From Rhodanobacteraceae bacterium (lineage in GTDB: Bacteria > Pseudomonadota > Gammaproteobacteria > Xanthomonadales > SZUA-5), in the NCBI GenBank assembly GCA_024234055.1, contig JACKOW010000001.1, forward strand, positions 660,001-724,000: a DNA stretch of 64,000 nt, written 5' to 3'. The notes beneath the pieces are model-generated. The model ran no database searches. It was given only the letters and a program-made list of their open reading frames with translations, and was not told where the DNA came from. The translations under genes were made by a program, and so were the position numbers. Below are positions 8,046 to 19,204 of the stretch, piece by piece. Position 1 is the stretch's first letter. The number at the start of each line of letters is the position of its first letter.

Positions 8046-8444
8046 ATGAGCAAGGCGTCTGCCTCGGCTGGTAAAGCCAAGAAGAAAATCAAGCGCTCGG
8101 TGTCGGATGGCATCGCGCACGTCCAGGCTTCATTCAACAACACGGTGATCACGATCACCGACCGTCAGGGCAATGCCCTGAGCTGGGCGACTTCAGGTGG
8201 CGCCGGTTTCCGCGGGTCTCGCAAGAGTACCCCGTTCGCGGCCCAGGTTGCTGCAGAGAAGGCTGGCAAGGTGGCGCTGGAATACGGCGTAAAGGCACTG
8301 GAAGTGCGGATCAAGGGCCCGGGTCCGGGTCGTGAGTCTGCCGTTCGTGCGCTGAATGCGCTTGGTCTGAAGGTGACGAACATTTTGGATGTGACGCCGA
8401 TTCCGCACAACGGCTGCCGTCCGCCGAAGCGCCGTCGCGTGTAA
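8046..8444 (+). CDS. rpsK: 30S ribosomal protein S11
   Basis: S11, 132 residues, on the platform of the 30S subunit near the mRNA exit. The N-terminus is lysine-rich; HVQASFNNTVITITDRQGN and the C-terminal IPHNGCRPPKRRRV are diagnostic. Standard order and spacing within the alpha operon (23 bases after rpsM, 18 before rpsD). Confidence 0.98.
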   Translation: MSKASASAGKAKKKIKRSVSDGIAHVQASFNNTVITITDRQGNALSWATSGGAGFRGSRKSTPFAAQVAAEKAGKVALEYGVKALEVRIKGPGPGRESAVRALNALGLKVTNILDVTPIPHNGCRPPKRRRV

Positions 8445-8462
8445 TCAAGGAGGATTGACGTC

Positions 8463-9089
8463 ATGGCTCGTTATACTGGACCCACCTGCAAACTGGCTCG
8501 CCGGGAAGGCACCGACCTTTTCCTGAAGAGCCCGGCTCGCCCGATCGACAAGAAGTGCAAGATCGAGCAGAAGCCTGGTCAGCACGGCACCGCCAAGAAG
8601 GCCAAGAATTCTGACTACTCGCTGCAGTTGCGCGAAAAGCAGAAGGTCAAGCGTATCTATGGTGTGCTGGAGCGCCAGTTTCGTCGTTACTACTTTGAGG
8701 CAAATCGCCGTCGCGGTGCGACCGGTGAGAACCTGCTGCAGTTGCTGGAATCGCGACTGGACAATGTCGTCTATCGCCTCGGTTTCGCGGTGACCCGCGC
8801 TCAGGCACGGCAAATGGTTTCCCATCGCGGCGTCAAGGTCAACGGCAAGATCGTCAACCTGGCCTCCTATCAGGTCAAGGTCGGCGACATCGTCGCCCTG
8901 GCGGATCGTGCCAAGGAGCAGCTCCGCGTCAAGGAAGCTCTGACCCTGAGTCAGGAAATGGATCTGACCCCCAGCTGGCTGGAAATCGATGCAGCCAAGG
9001 CCGAGGGTGTGTTCAAGCAGGTTCCTGACCGCAGTGATTTGTCCGCCGACATCAATGAGAATTTGATCGTCGAGCTCTATTCCAAGTAA
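8463..9089 (+). CDS. rpsD: 30S ribosomal protein S4
   Basis: S4, 208 residues, an assembly-initiating 16S rRNA-binding protein; in E. coli it also represses translation of the alpha operon. MARYTGPTCKLARREGTDLF at the start, and an S4 RNA-binding domain with LESRLDNVVYRLGFAVTRAQ (about residues 97-116). AAGGAGG ribosome binding site at 8448-8454. No paired cysteine zinc motif is seen in the N-terminal region. Confidence 0.98.
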   Translation: MARYTGPTCKLARREGTDLFLKSPARPIDKKCKIEQKPGQHGTAKKAKNSDYSLQLREKQKVKRIYGVLERQFRRYYFEANRRRGATGENLLQLLESRLDNVVYRLGFAVTRAQARQMVSHRGVKVNGKIVNLASYQVKVGDIVALADRAKEQLRVKEALTLSQEMDLTPSWLEIDAAKAEGVFKQVPDRSDLSADINENLIVELYSK

Positions 9090-9106
9090 TCCTGCGAGGT
9101 TTATTC

Positions 9107-10102
9107 ATGACGTCTGCAACCAGTTTGCTGCGTCCCCACAATCTGGTGGTCGAGAATGCCGGTGATCGGCGTGCACGAGTAGTACTCGAGCCGCTGGAGC
9201 GGGGATTTGGCCATACTTTGGGTAACGCGCTTCGTCGCGTGTTGCTGTCCTCCATTCCTGGGGCAGCGGTGACTGAAGTCGAGATTGACGGGGTCCTGCA
9301 CGAATACAGCACCATGGAAGGCGTTCAGGAGGATGTGGTCGAGATCCTGCTGAACCTGAAGGACGTGGCTGTGCGTTTGCACAATGTCGATCAGACCACT
9401 GTTCATCTGAGCCGCAAGGGTCGGGGTCCGGTGACGGCTGGCGACATCACCACTGATCACAATGTGGAAGTGGTGAACCCGGATCTGTTGATCTGCACCC
9501 TGACCAAGGACGTGTCCTTGTCGATGCGTCTGAAGATCGCCCGGGGTGTGGGTTACGAGGCCGCGAGCAGCCGCCGTATGCCGGAGGACGAGGCTCGTCC
9601 GATCGGCCGTCTGCAGATCGATGCCACGTATGCCCCGATTCGTCGCGTGGCCTACACGGTCGAGAGCGCGCGCGTCGAGCAGCGTACCGATCTGGACAAG
9701 TTGGTGCTGGACGTTGAAACCGACGGTACGGTCGATGCGGTGGATGCGGTCAAGCAGGCTGCCGGCATTCTGGTCGACCAGTTGGGCGCTTTCGCCGACG
9801 TCAGTCGTCGGGAAGTTGAGCGTCCTGCTGCGGGCCGGGCTGAGGTTGATCCGATCCTGCTGCGTCCGATCGATGACCTGGAACTGACGGTGCGTTCGGC
9901 GAATTGTTTGAAAGCCGAGAGCATTTACTACATCGGTGATCTGATTCAGCGCACTGAGGTTGAGCTGCTGAAGACGCCGAATCTGGGCAAGAAGTCGCTC
10001 ACTGAAATCAAGGATGTGCTGGCAGCGCGTGGTTTGTCGCTCGGCATGAAGCTGGAGAACTGGCCGCCGCCAGGACTTGCCACCAGCGGTTTTGGCGGTT
10101 GA
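9107..10102 (+). CDS. rpoA: DNA-directed RNA polymerase subunit alpha
   Basis: RNA polymerase alpha, 331 residues. The N-terminal assembly domain contains RGFGHTLGNALRRVLLSSIP (about residues 33-53), and the C-terminal domain (about residues 252-331) has VRSANCLKAESIYYIGDL and the helix-hairpin-helix PNLGKKSLTEIKDVL, used for UP-element and activator contacts. Between rpsD and rplQ as in other proteobacteria. Confidence 0.98.
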   Translation: MTSATSLLRPHNLVVENAGDRRARVVLEPLERGFGHTLGNALRRVLLSSIPGAAVTEVEIDGVLHEYSTMEGVQEDVVEILLNLKDVAVRLHNVDQTTVHLSRKGRGPVTAGDITTDHNVEVVNPDLLICTLTKDVSLSMRLKIARGVGYEAASSRRMPEDEARPIGRLQIDATYAPIRRVAYTVESARVEQRTDLDKLVLDVETDGTVDAVDAVKQAAGILVDQLGAFADVSRREVERPAAGRAEVDPILLRPIDDLELTVRSANCLKAESIYYIGDLIQRTEVELLKTPNLGKKSLTEIKDVLAARGLSLGMKLENWPPPGLATSGFGG

Positions 10103-10117
10103 TAAGGAGAATTAGTC

Positions 10118-10510
10118 ATGCGTCATCGTAATGCCGGCCGCGCCTTTGCGCGCACCAGCGCCCACCGCCAGGCCATGTTTCGCAACATGACCAACTCCTT
10201 GTTTCAGCATGAGCTGATCAAGACCACCCTGCCCAAGGCCAAGGAACTGCGTCGCTTCGCCGAGCCCTTGTTGACTCTGGCGAAGGAAGATGGTGTCAGC
10301 AATCGTCGTCTGGCGTTCAGTCGCCTGCGTGACAAGGCTGTCATCGGCAAGCTGTTCGTTGAACTGGGTCCGCGCTACCGCGCTCGTCCCGGTGGCTATC
10401 TGCGCATTCTGAAGTGCGGTTTCCGCGCTGGCGACAACGCGCCGATGGCCTATGTCGAACTGGTCGACCGCCCGCAGAACGCGGCGGCAGCGGTCGATGC
10501 CGACGCCTGA
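10118..10510 (+). CDS. rplQ: 50S ribosomal protein L17
   Basis: L17, 130 residues, near the polypeptide exit. MRHRNAGRAFARTSAHRQAM at the start and the LRRFAEPLLTLAKED helix are family markers. AAGGAG precedes ATG 10118. It is the last gene of the alpha operon and is followed by a strong terminator. Confidence 0.98.
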   Translation: MRHRNAGRAFARTSAHRQAMFRNMTNSLFQHELIKTTLPKAKELRRFAEPLLTLAKEDGVSNRRLAFSRLRDKAVIGKLFVELGPRYRARPGGYLRILKCGFRAGDNAPMAYVELVDRPQNAAAAVDADA

Positions 10511-10532
10511 TCGCGATTCGCTCCGATCGCAG

Positions 10533-10561
10533 AAAGGCCGCCGTAAGGCGGCCTTTTTTTT
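10533..10561 (+). terminator. Rho-independent terminator after rplQ
   Basis: Ten-base-pair perfect stem, AAAGGCCGCC (10533-10542) and GGCGGCCTTT (10547-10556), GTAA tetraloop, then a run of eight T. It closes the ribosomal protein/rpoA transcription unit. Confidence 0.95.
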
Positions 10562-10696
10562 GCACTGCAGCAACCCACCCTTCTTCGGTTACACTCAAGC
10601 GCTGCAGTTCGAAAGCCTTGAGTTTTCCTGCTGATGAAACCTTCGGCACCTGCCGTTGTCCTAGTCGGGCTCAACGGTGATGACAGAGAAAGGCAG

Positions 10697-11203
10697 ATGT
10701 TGGCATTGAGAAATCTGAGTTCCCGGCAGGTGTTTGGCGCCTTCGCGTTGGTCTGCGCGCTGTTGCTGGCATATGCCTTCTATGCAGAGTACGGTCTGGG
10801 TCTGGTTCCCTGCCCTTTGTGCATGTTCCAGAGGGTTGCGGTGATGCTCTTCGGGGCCATCTGTCTGCTCGGCGCGTTGCATGGGCCGGGACCATTGGGT
10901 GCTCGCATTTACGCCGGGTTCGCCCTGCTGGCTGGAGTACTCGGGGCGGCGATTGCTGGACGACATGTCTGGTTGCAGTCCCTGCCCAAGGATCAGGTGC
11001 CTTCCTGTGCCCCGCCGCTGGATTACATGTGGGACAACTTTCCATTCGGCAACATGCTCAAGACAGTGCTGATGACCTCGGGCGAATGTGCGAACGTCGA
11101 TTGGGAGTTTCTCGGTTTGAGCATGCCGGTATGGACCTTTGTGGCTTTCGCAGTCATGGCGCTGGCGATGCTCATGCTTCTGGTTTTCCCCCCGCGCCGC
11201 TGA
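10697..11203 (+). CDS. dsbB: Disulfide bond formation protein B
   Basis: Inner-membrane quinone reductase that re-oxidises DsbA. From ATG 10697 it has 168 residues, close to the family norm, four hydrophobic segments, the first periplasmic CPLC pair (Cys39 and Cys42) and a second periplasmic loop with two cysteines (PSCAPP and GECANVDW). An in-frame ATG at 10634 would add 21 polar residues with no family counterpart. It stands alone after the alpha-operon terminator. Confidence 0.9.
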   Translation: MLALRNLSSRQVFGAFALVCALLLAYAFYAEYGLGLVPCPLCMFQRVAVMLFGAICLLGALHGPGPLGARIYAGFALLAGVLGAAIAGRHVWLQSLPKDQVPSCAPPLDYMWDNFPFGNMLKTVLMTSGECANVDWEFLGLSMPVWTFVAFAVMALAMLMLLVFPPRR

Positions 11204-11226
11204 GTAGATTGGAGTGCGATTGATTC

Positions 11227-12648
<1,422 letters not shown>

Positions 12649-12675
12649 GGCTCTCGGCAGGTACGATCAGGATCA

Positions 12676-12694
12676 GCAGCGCGTTCCGCGCTGC
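12676..12694 (+). terminator. Weak hairpin between DAHP synthase and the phaB-like gene
   Basis: Perfect 8-bp stem GCAGCGCG/CGCGCTGC with a three-base loop in the gap between two converging genes. No T-run follows, so it is at best a weak or Rho-assisted terminator. Confidence 0.35.
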
Positions 12695-12759
12695 AATAGT
12701 CACTGAGGTATGTGGCGCCTGGGATTGCGCGCTGTCTGCAGCCTTGACGCTATGCCCGC

Positions 12760-13512
12760 TCAATCCATGAAATAGCCGCCGTTGACCGGCAGATTGGCGC
12801 CGGTGATGAATCCGGATTCATCGGCGCTGAGGAAATTCACGACTCGGGCGATATCCGCCGGCTCACCCAGTCTTCCGACCGGAATCTTGGCAATGATGTC
12901 GTTGCGGATGGCTTCCGGGATCTTCATGACCATCTGGGTCTTGCAGTAGCCGGGTGATACCGAGTTCACGGTAACGCCCTTGCGCGCCACTTCCCGGGCC
13001 AGCGCCATCGTGAACCCATGCATGCCGGCCTTGGCCGCCGAATAGTTGGTCTGTCCGAACTGGCCGGTCTGACCGTTGACCGAGCTGATGTTGACGATGC
13101 GGCCGAACTGGCGTTCGCACATGCCGTCGACGAACTGCCGGGAAAGGTTGAACACGCCATCAAGATTGACGCGCATGACGTCATTCCAGTGCTGGGCTTC
13201 CATCTTGCGCAGCGTGGTGTCACGGGTGATGCCGGCAGCATTCACCAGAATGTCAACGGGTCCATGGTGCGCATGCACGCGTGCTGCGAACTCGGCACAA
13301 TCGTCAAAGTCAGCCACGTTGAGGGCTTCAAACTGGATCTGGCCATTGAACTCGGACACGTCCTGGCGGAACTGGGCGATGCGCTCCGGGCTGTGATCGA
13401 GATCCGCGGCCACGACTCGCCGACCCGCGCGGGCGAGATGCGCGCAGATTTCGGTGCCTAGACCACCGATGCCGCCGGTGACGACCGCCAATCTCTCTGG
13501 GCTCTGGGCCAT
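12760..13512 (-). CDS. phaB: Acetoacetyl-CoA reductase-like short-chain dehydrogenase
   Basis: Short-chain dehydrogenase of 250 residues. TGGIGGLG (residues 12-19) is the NADP(H)-binding loop, NAAG (91-94) the structural motif, and Ser144, Tyr157 and Lys161 form the active site. The block VNGQTGQFGQTNYSAAKAG is characteristic of PhaB, which reduces acetoacetyl-CoA to (R)-3-hydroxybutyryl-CoA for polyhydroxybutyrate. No phaA or phaC is adjacent, so FabG-like activity remains possible. The start MAQSPERLAVVTGG at 13512 is preferred to an upstream ATG at 13581 that adds an unconserved leader. Confidence 0.82.
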   Translation of the reverse strand: MAQSPERLAVVTGGIGGLGTEICAHLARAGRRVVAADLDHSPERIAQFRQDVSEFNGQIQFEALNVADFDDCAEFAARVHAHHGPVDILVNAAGITRDTTLRKMEAQHWNDVMRVNLDGVFNLSRQFVDGMCERQFGRIVNISSVNGQTGQFGQTNYSAAKAGMHGFTMALAREVARKGVTVNSVSPGYCKTQMVMKIPEAIRNDIIAKIPVGRLGEPADIARVVNFLSADESGFITGANLPVNGGYFMD

Positions 13513-13712
13513 GGTTCTAGTCTCGAATGCTGCGCTGCAGCAGAAGCGCGTGATCTTAGTTTCGCAACTTGCGGCCGTCAATCAGCCTGGGCGGGCGTCG
13601 TACGGGTGCATACATCAGTTGGGAGCTTTGCGGCTGCCGCGGCGCCTGTCGGGCCGAGGTCTTTTTGCGGCCGTATAGCCGTCCATTGTGTGCGCATTCG
13701 GTTGCACCCGGG

Positions 13713-13718
13713 TATGAT
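13713..13718 (+). promoter_or_regulatory. Possible metK -10 element
   Basis: TATGAT 36 bases before the metK ATG, flanked by a CCCGG/CCGGG-type pair. The matching -35 is poor (TTGTGT at 13686-13691 gives a 21-base spacer). No SAM-riboswitch-like fold was recognised in the 170-base leader. Confidence 0.35.
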
Positions 13719-13754
13719 CCCCGGCCTTTGCCTTGACCCGATTAGGACTTGTCC

Positions 13755-14966
13755 ATGAGCGCATACCTGTTTACTTCCGAATCCGTGTCCGAAGGTCACC
13801 CGGACAAGCTCGCCGATCAGATTTCCGATGCCGTGCTGGACGCGATCCTGGCGCAGGACAAGAATGCCCGCGTGGCCTGCGAGACCATGGTCAAGACCGG
13901 CGTGGCCATCGTCGCCGGCGAGATCACGACCAGCGCCTGGGTCGATCTGGAAGCGCTGGTGCGCAAGGTCATTGTCGATGTGGGTTACAACAGTTCGAAC
14001 GTCGGTTTCGATGGCGCCACCTGCGGCATTCTGAATCTGATCGGCAAGCAGTCCCAGGACATCGCTCAGGGCGTTGATCGCAAGCACCCGGAAGAGCAGG
14101 GCGCCGGCGATCAGGGCCTGATGTTCGGTTATGCCTGCGATGAAACGCCGGAGCTGATGCCGGCCCCGATCTACTACAGCCACCGCCTGGTGGAGCAGCA
14201 GAGCAAGGTGCGCAAGAAGAAGAACTCGCCGATGGCGTGGCTGCGCCCTGATGCGAAGAGTCAGGTGACGCTGCGCTACGAAGATGGCGCGGTCGCCGGC
14301 ATCGATGCGGTAGTGCTGTCCACGCAGCATGATCCGGGCATCAAGCAGAAGGATCTGATCGAGGCGGTGATGGAGCACATCGTCAAGCCGGTGCTGCCGG
14401 CCAAGTGGATTGGCAAGCACACCAAGTTCCACATCAATCCCACCGGCAAGTTCGTCATTGGTGGTCCGGTGGGCGACTGCGGCCTGACCGGCCGCAAGAT
14501 CATCGTCGACACCTACGGTGGCATGGCTCGCCACGGCGGTGGCGCCTTTTCGGGCAAGGATCCGTCCAAGGTCGACCGTTCGGCCGCCTACGCCAGCCGC
14601 TATGTGGCCAAGAACATCGTCGCTGCCGGCCTTGCCAGCAAGTGCGAGATCCAGGTCTCCTATGCCATCGGTGTGGCCGAGCCGACCAGCATTTCGGTGA
14701 CCACCTTCGGTACCGGCAAGATCAGCGACGAGCAGATCGAGAAGTTGATCCGAGCGCACTTCGACCTGCGCCCCTACGGCATCGTCCAGATGCTGGATCT
14801 GATCCATCCGGTGTATCAGCATACCGCCGCCTACGGCCACTTTGGTCGCAAGCCCTATGAGATCAAGGGTGCCGACGGCAAGTCGCACACCGCCTTCTCC
14901 TGGGAAAAGACCGACAAGGCTGAAGCGCTGCGCGAGGCGGCGGGTCTGGGCAAGAAGAAGCGCTGA
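13755..14966 (+). CDS. metK: S-adenosylmethionine synthetase
   Basis: Makes S-adenosylmethionine from methionine and ATP; cytoplasmic, 403 residues. The ATP-binding segment SEGHPDKLADQISDAVLD is near the N-terminus, and the phosphate-binding GGGAFSGKDPSKVDRSAAY lies around residue 260; GHFGR is near the C-terminus. ATG 13755 is taken rather than TTG 13749. It faces ahcY across a shared terminator: MetK makes SAM and AhcY clears the SAH formed after methyl transfer. Confidence 0.97.
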   Translation: MSAYLFTSESVSEGHPDKLADQISDAVLDAILAQDKNARVACETMVKTGVAIVAGEITTSAWVDLEALVRKVIVDVGYNSSNVGFDGATCGILNLIGKQSQDIAQGVDRKHPEEQGAGDQGLMFGYACDETPELMPAPIYYSHRLVEQQSKVRKKKNSPMAWLRPDAKSQVTLRYEDGAVAGIDAVVLSTQHDPGIKQKDLIEAVMEHIVKPVLPAKWIGKHTKFHINPTGKFVIGGPVGDCGLTGRKIIVDTYGGMARHGGGAFSGKDPSKVDRSAAYASRYVAKNIVAAGLASKCEIQVSYAIGVAEPTSISVTTFGTGKISDEQIEKLIRAHFDLRPYGIVQMLDLIHPVYQHTAAYGHFGRKPYEIKGADGKSHTAFSWEKTDKAEALREAAGLGKKKR

Positions 14967-14995
14967 GGAGCGCGCGGCTCGGCACTCCAGAATGC

Positions 14996-15106
14996 CGGGA
15001 CTCGGGCTCCTCGCTTCGCGAAGAGGAAAAGCGTCCAGATGAATCTGGACCGACAGGGTGCGAGAAATTCGCATCTACAAGCTGAAGCGTCCAGATGAGT
15101 CTGGAC
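14996..15106 (+). repeat. Left arm fragment plus two GTCCAGAT palindromes after metK
   Basis: Thirty bases after the metK stop, CGGGACTCGGG (14996-15006) is about 1.5 units of the complement of the CCCGAGT array found 155 bases downstream, so it looks like the short left arm of the same foldback element. Between the arms are two near-identical palindromes, GTCCAGATGAATCTGGAC (15033-15050) and GTCCAGATGAGTCTGGAC (15089-15106). Confidence 0.8.
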
Positions 15107-15118
15107 CCACAAAAGCAA

Positions 15119-15146
15119 AAAGGGCGTCGCAACTGCGACGCCCTTT
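15119..15146. terminator. Bidirectional terminator between metK and ahcY
   Basis: Twelve-base-pair perfect stem, AAAGGGCGTCGC (15119-15130) and GCGACGCCCTTT (15135-15146), with an AACT loop. It is flanked by T-rich sequence on the + side and A-rich sequence on the left, which reads as T-rich on the minus strand, so it can end both converging transcripts. Confidence 0.88.
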
Positions 15147-15160
15147 CCGTTTAGCCTTTC

Positions 15161-15262
15161 CCCGAGTCCCGAGTCCCGAGTCCCGAGTCCCGAGTCCCGA
15201 GTCCCGAGTCCCGAGTCCCGAGTCCCGAGTCCCGAGTCCCGAGTCCCGAGTCCCGAGTCCCG
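15161..15262. repeat. CCCGAGT heptamer array, 14.6 copies
   Basis: Fourteen perfect tandem copies of CCCGAGT plus a final CCCG, preceded by TTTAGCCTTTC, a head shared with the CCCGTGC arrays elsewhere. It ends eight bases beyond the ahcY stop codon, so in ahcY mRNA it reads as GGG tracts separated by ACTC directly after the coding region. Confidence 0.97.
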
Positions 15263-15270
15263 GTCTTAGC

Positions 15271-16701
<1,431 letters not shown>

Positions 16702-16727
16702 CAGCGTCCTCGTTGTCTATCACGGAC

Positions 16728-16802
16728 GGGCGCCCTTCCTTGCGAAGGCCATAGCTCACCGAGCGTGACCCCGATAGCGGGATTGCAGCGCCCCTCGATG
16801 AG
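16728..16802 (-). promoter_or_regulatory. SAH riboswitch upstream of ahcY
   Basis: Reading the minus strand: CUCAUCGAG (16802-16794) pairs with CUCGGUGAG over nine bases to form P1; inside it GGGGCGCUGCAA matches the conserved SAH-motif core; a small AUCCC/GGGGU hairpin forms P2; after P1 a CCUU/AAGG hairpin intervenes; and GCGCCC (16733-16728) can pair with GGGCGC (16793-16788) as the pseudoknot. Every element of the SAH riboswitch architecture is present, directly before the gene such riboswitches control. Confidence 0.88.
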
Positions 16803-16838
16803 TGGACTGGCCAGCGACAGGCTGGCACGAGAACGCAC

Positions 16839-16844
16839 ATTATA
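16839..16844 (-). promoter_or_regulatory. ahcY -10 promoter element
   Basis: Perfect TATAAT on the minus strand, about 37 bases upstream of the riboswitch P1 helix. The -35 region is not clear. Confidence 0.6.
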
Positions 16845-16922
16845 TCGCTTCGTCGCGATGAAGCGATGAATGCGGGCTGGAGAGTGTTGCAGATCCAGCC
16901 CGCGGTTCAGTCCGGCTTTCTC

Positions 16923-17594
16923 TTAATCCAGGGTATAGCTCACCGGCACGCGAGCCCAGGCGGCGCGCGGCTTGCCATCGACCATGTAGGGCTGGAATTT
17001 CCAGCGCTTGATGGCCTTGATGGCCGAGGCTTCGAAGTTGCGATTGCGGGTGCCGCCGATGACCTCGATGGTTTGCGGATCGCCCTTCTCGTTCACGAGC
17101 ACACGCAGCACGACGTCCCCTTCGATGCCGCGGGCCAGTTCACGTCTTGGGTAGGCGGGTTGGCGTTTGACCAGCACGCGCAAGTTGACCAGTTCGCCTT
17201 CGCCGGTGCCCGAAATGCCGGTGGGGCCGACATCGACCGGACCCGGTGCCATGCGCGGCTCGTCAGAGGGGGTACTGACCACGATCTCGACCGTGGTCGT
17301 TGCCGGAGCAGCGGCGGGCGTGGGAGCGACGGTTGGCGGCGGCGCGATTCGATGGAGGGTGATGGGCGGCGGTGGAACCTCAACGGGGGGTGGTGGCAGC
17401 GGCGGCGGGTCGATCGGATCAAAGATGATGACCGGCTCAACGGACAATGTCGGTTTCTGGATGGGCTGCGTGGCCTCGCGTGGAAGCAGCATCATGCCGA
17501 GCACCCAGACGTGCAGCAGCAGCACGCCGGACCAGGCAGCCACTCGCTTTGGATCAATGCTCTGGCGTGAAGTCAATCGAATCGCAGTTTGCAT
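16923..17594 (-). CDS. tonB: Energy transducer TonB
   Basis: Couples the proton-motive force to outer-membrane receptors. 223 residues: a short cytoplasmic start, one membrane helix (about residues 18-37), a proline-rich periplasmic stretch (about 60-95, PPPLPPPPVEVPPPP), and a C-terminal TonB domain with AYPRRELARGIEGDVVLRVL and the RWKFQPY motif. No exbB/exbD is adjacent. A TonB-dependent receptor starts at the right end of this window. Confidence 0.92.
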   Translation of the reverse strand: MQTAIRLTSRQSIDPKRVAAWSGVLLLHVWVLGMMLLPREATQPIQKPTLSVEPVIIFDPIDPPPLPPPPVEVPPPPITLHRIAPPPTVAPTPAAAPATTTVEIVVSTPSDEPRMAPGPVDVGPTGISGTGEGELVNLRVLVKRQPAYPRRELARGIEGDVVLRVLVNEKGDPQTIEVIGGTRNRNFEASAIKAIKRWKFQPYMVDGKPRAAWARVPVSYTLD

Positions 17595-17706
17595 GGCTTA
17601 CCCCTGCCTTCCGGCACTTGCCCACGGTCGCGGGCGCTGTCATCACCGTAAACGTGCGCTCGTAAGGTGCTGATGAACGGGTCCAGACTGCGTTGGGGGA
17701 GCATTC

Positions 17707-18372
17707 ATGAATCTGAATCTGCCAAAGTTGCAGGCGGCGATCAGCGCTGGCAACGTCGTTGAGCTTGAGCAACTGCTGGCCGCAGACCCGAGTCTGGCTG
17801 CAGCGACCAGCGAGCAGGGCGTGTCGATGATCCTCTGGGCCCTCTACCAGGGCCAGCGTGAGGCGGCCTTGGTCATCGCCGGACACAAGTCCGCATTGGA
17901 TCTGTTCGAAGCGGCGGCACTGGGATTGACCGATACGGTTTCGAGCCTGCTGAGGGATGACCCGGCGGCCGTCTCGGCGCTGGCTGTCGATGGCTTCCCG
18001 GCACTGGGGCTGGCGGTGTTCTTTGGGCAGGCAGCTTGCGCGGCGCTGTTGCTGGCGGCGGGTGCCGATGCTGCCCAGGCTGCCGCCAATCCCATGCGCG
18101 TCGCCCCGGTCCATGCCGCCTGCACCCACCGGGATGAGGTCCTGGGCTGTCGCCTTGTGCACTTGTTGCTGGCTTTTGGCGCCGATCCCAATGCTCGACA
18201 GCAGGCGGGCTACACGCCGCTGCACTCAGCCGCACACCGCAACCAGCCGAGACTGATCACGCTGCTGCGAGCGGCTGGCGCCGACCCGCTGATCAGCAAC
18301 GATGCCGGTGACACGGCCATCGATCTGGCGCGCAGGGAATCGAATGCAGAAGCACTCGGGGCGCTGCAATGA
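17707..18372 (+). CDS. Ankyrin-repeat protein
   Basis: 221 residues without a signal peptide, made of consecutive ankyrin repeats: recognisable units include VVELEQLLAADPSLA, LGLAVFFGQAACAALLLAAG, LVHLLLAFGADPNARQQAGY, TPLHSAAHRNQPRLITLLRA and a final AGADPLISNDAGDTAIDLA. Such proteins bind other proteins; the partner is unknown. It is divergent from tonB, 112 bases away. Confidence 0.85.
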   Translation: MNLNLPKLQAAISAGNVVELEQLLAADPSLAAATSEQGVSMILWALYQGQREAALVIAGHKSALDLFEAAALGLTDTVSSLLRDDPAAVSALAVDGFPALGLAVFFGQAACAALLLAAGADAAQAAANPMRVAPVHAACTHRDEVLGCRLVHLLLAFGADPNARQQAGYTPLHSAAHRNQPRLITLLRAAGADPLISNDAGDTAIDLARRESNAEALGALQ

Positions 18373-18447
18373 ACAGGCCGCAAGCCAAGACTTCTGGCAG
18401 CCACTGGACTTGCGGCCCACTACTGGCCTACTGCGGAGCGTGATCTC

Positions 18448-19032
18448 ATGCATCAGACGATCGCTGGATTCCTGTCTCGCAGATCCCGAATCTGGGTCTG
18501 CGCATGGTTTTTGGCACTGCCACTTGAAGGCGCCATGGCAGAGCAGACATCAGCCGTCGCGACTCCGCCGTCGGCCTGCGCCGATCCGGCTTTCCACGCT
18601 TTCGACTTCTGGTTGGGTGACTGGGATGTCTACAGTGGCGACAAGCTGATCGGTCATAACAGCATCCGGGCCATCGAACAGGGTTGTGGGCTGTCCGAGT
18701 CCTGGCGCAGCGCCAGCGGAACCACCGGCGTCAGCTACAACGCCTATGACCCGGCCGACCAGCATTGGCATCAGTTCTGGGTGAGTGCAGCAGGCTATGT
18801 GCTGCGACTTCGAGGCGATGTGGACGCGCAGGGGCGCATGGTCATGCTGGGCCAGTTGCCGAACGCCAAGACTGGCCAAATGGACCAGCAGCGGATCACC
18901 TGGTCGCGCGAGCCGGACGGCTCGGTGCGTCAGCTGTGGGAGGCCAGCGCCGATGGCGAGGAATGGACCGTGAGCTTCGACGGCAACTACCGCCGCGTGA
19001 GTTCAGAGCAAGACCGCCAGCCTGCCGACTAA
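18448..19032 (+). CDS. Exported protein of unknown function
   Basis: 194 residues with a signal-peptide-like hydrophobic segment (about 17-29, ending before AEQTS). The mature part starts with ADPAFHAFDFWLGDWDVYSG, a pattern seen in DUF1579-like beta-barrel proteins, then YNAYDPADQHWHQFWV. Function cannot be assigned. It follows the ankyrin gene on the same strand by 75 bases. Confidence 0.7.
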   Translation: MHQTIAGFLSRRSRIWVCAWFLALPLEGAMAEQTSAVATPPSACADPAFHAFDFWLGDWDVYSGDKLIGHNSIRAIEQGCGLSESWRSASGTTGVSYNAYDPADQHWHQFWVSAAGYVLRLRGDVDAQGRMVMLGQLPNAKTGQMDQQRITWSREPDGSVRQLWEASADGEEWTVSFDGNYRRVSSEQDRQPAD

Positions 19033-19204
19033 CGCGATTCTCAGTGGCTGCTGAACGGCCCTGGATTAGGCCTTCAGTTGCCGCCGATTTCGCGTGCGCG
19101 GCGCCCCGCGTAGTGATCAAATGGCGGGGCGTCCATCACCCCGCCGCCGGGTCAGCTGGGGACATCCTGGCGGCTACCCCCACGATCCCCTCGGAGCCCG
19201 TAAC

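Noticed and set aside
13582..13754. SAM riboswitch before metK
   Set aside because: No SAM-I, SAM-II or SAM-III-like core could be drawn; only a possible -10 is visible.
13578..15074. 498-codon minus-strand open frame opposite metK
   Set aside because: It is the antisense shadow of a highly conserved gene; composition is the typical complement of GC-rich coding sequence and it begins in repeat DNA.
15161..15262. CRISPR array
   Set aside because: Unit is only 7 bases with no spacers, and no cas genes are present.
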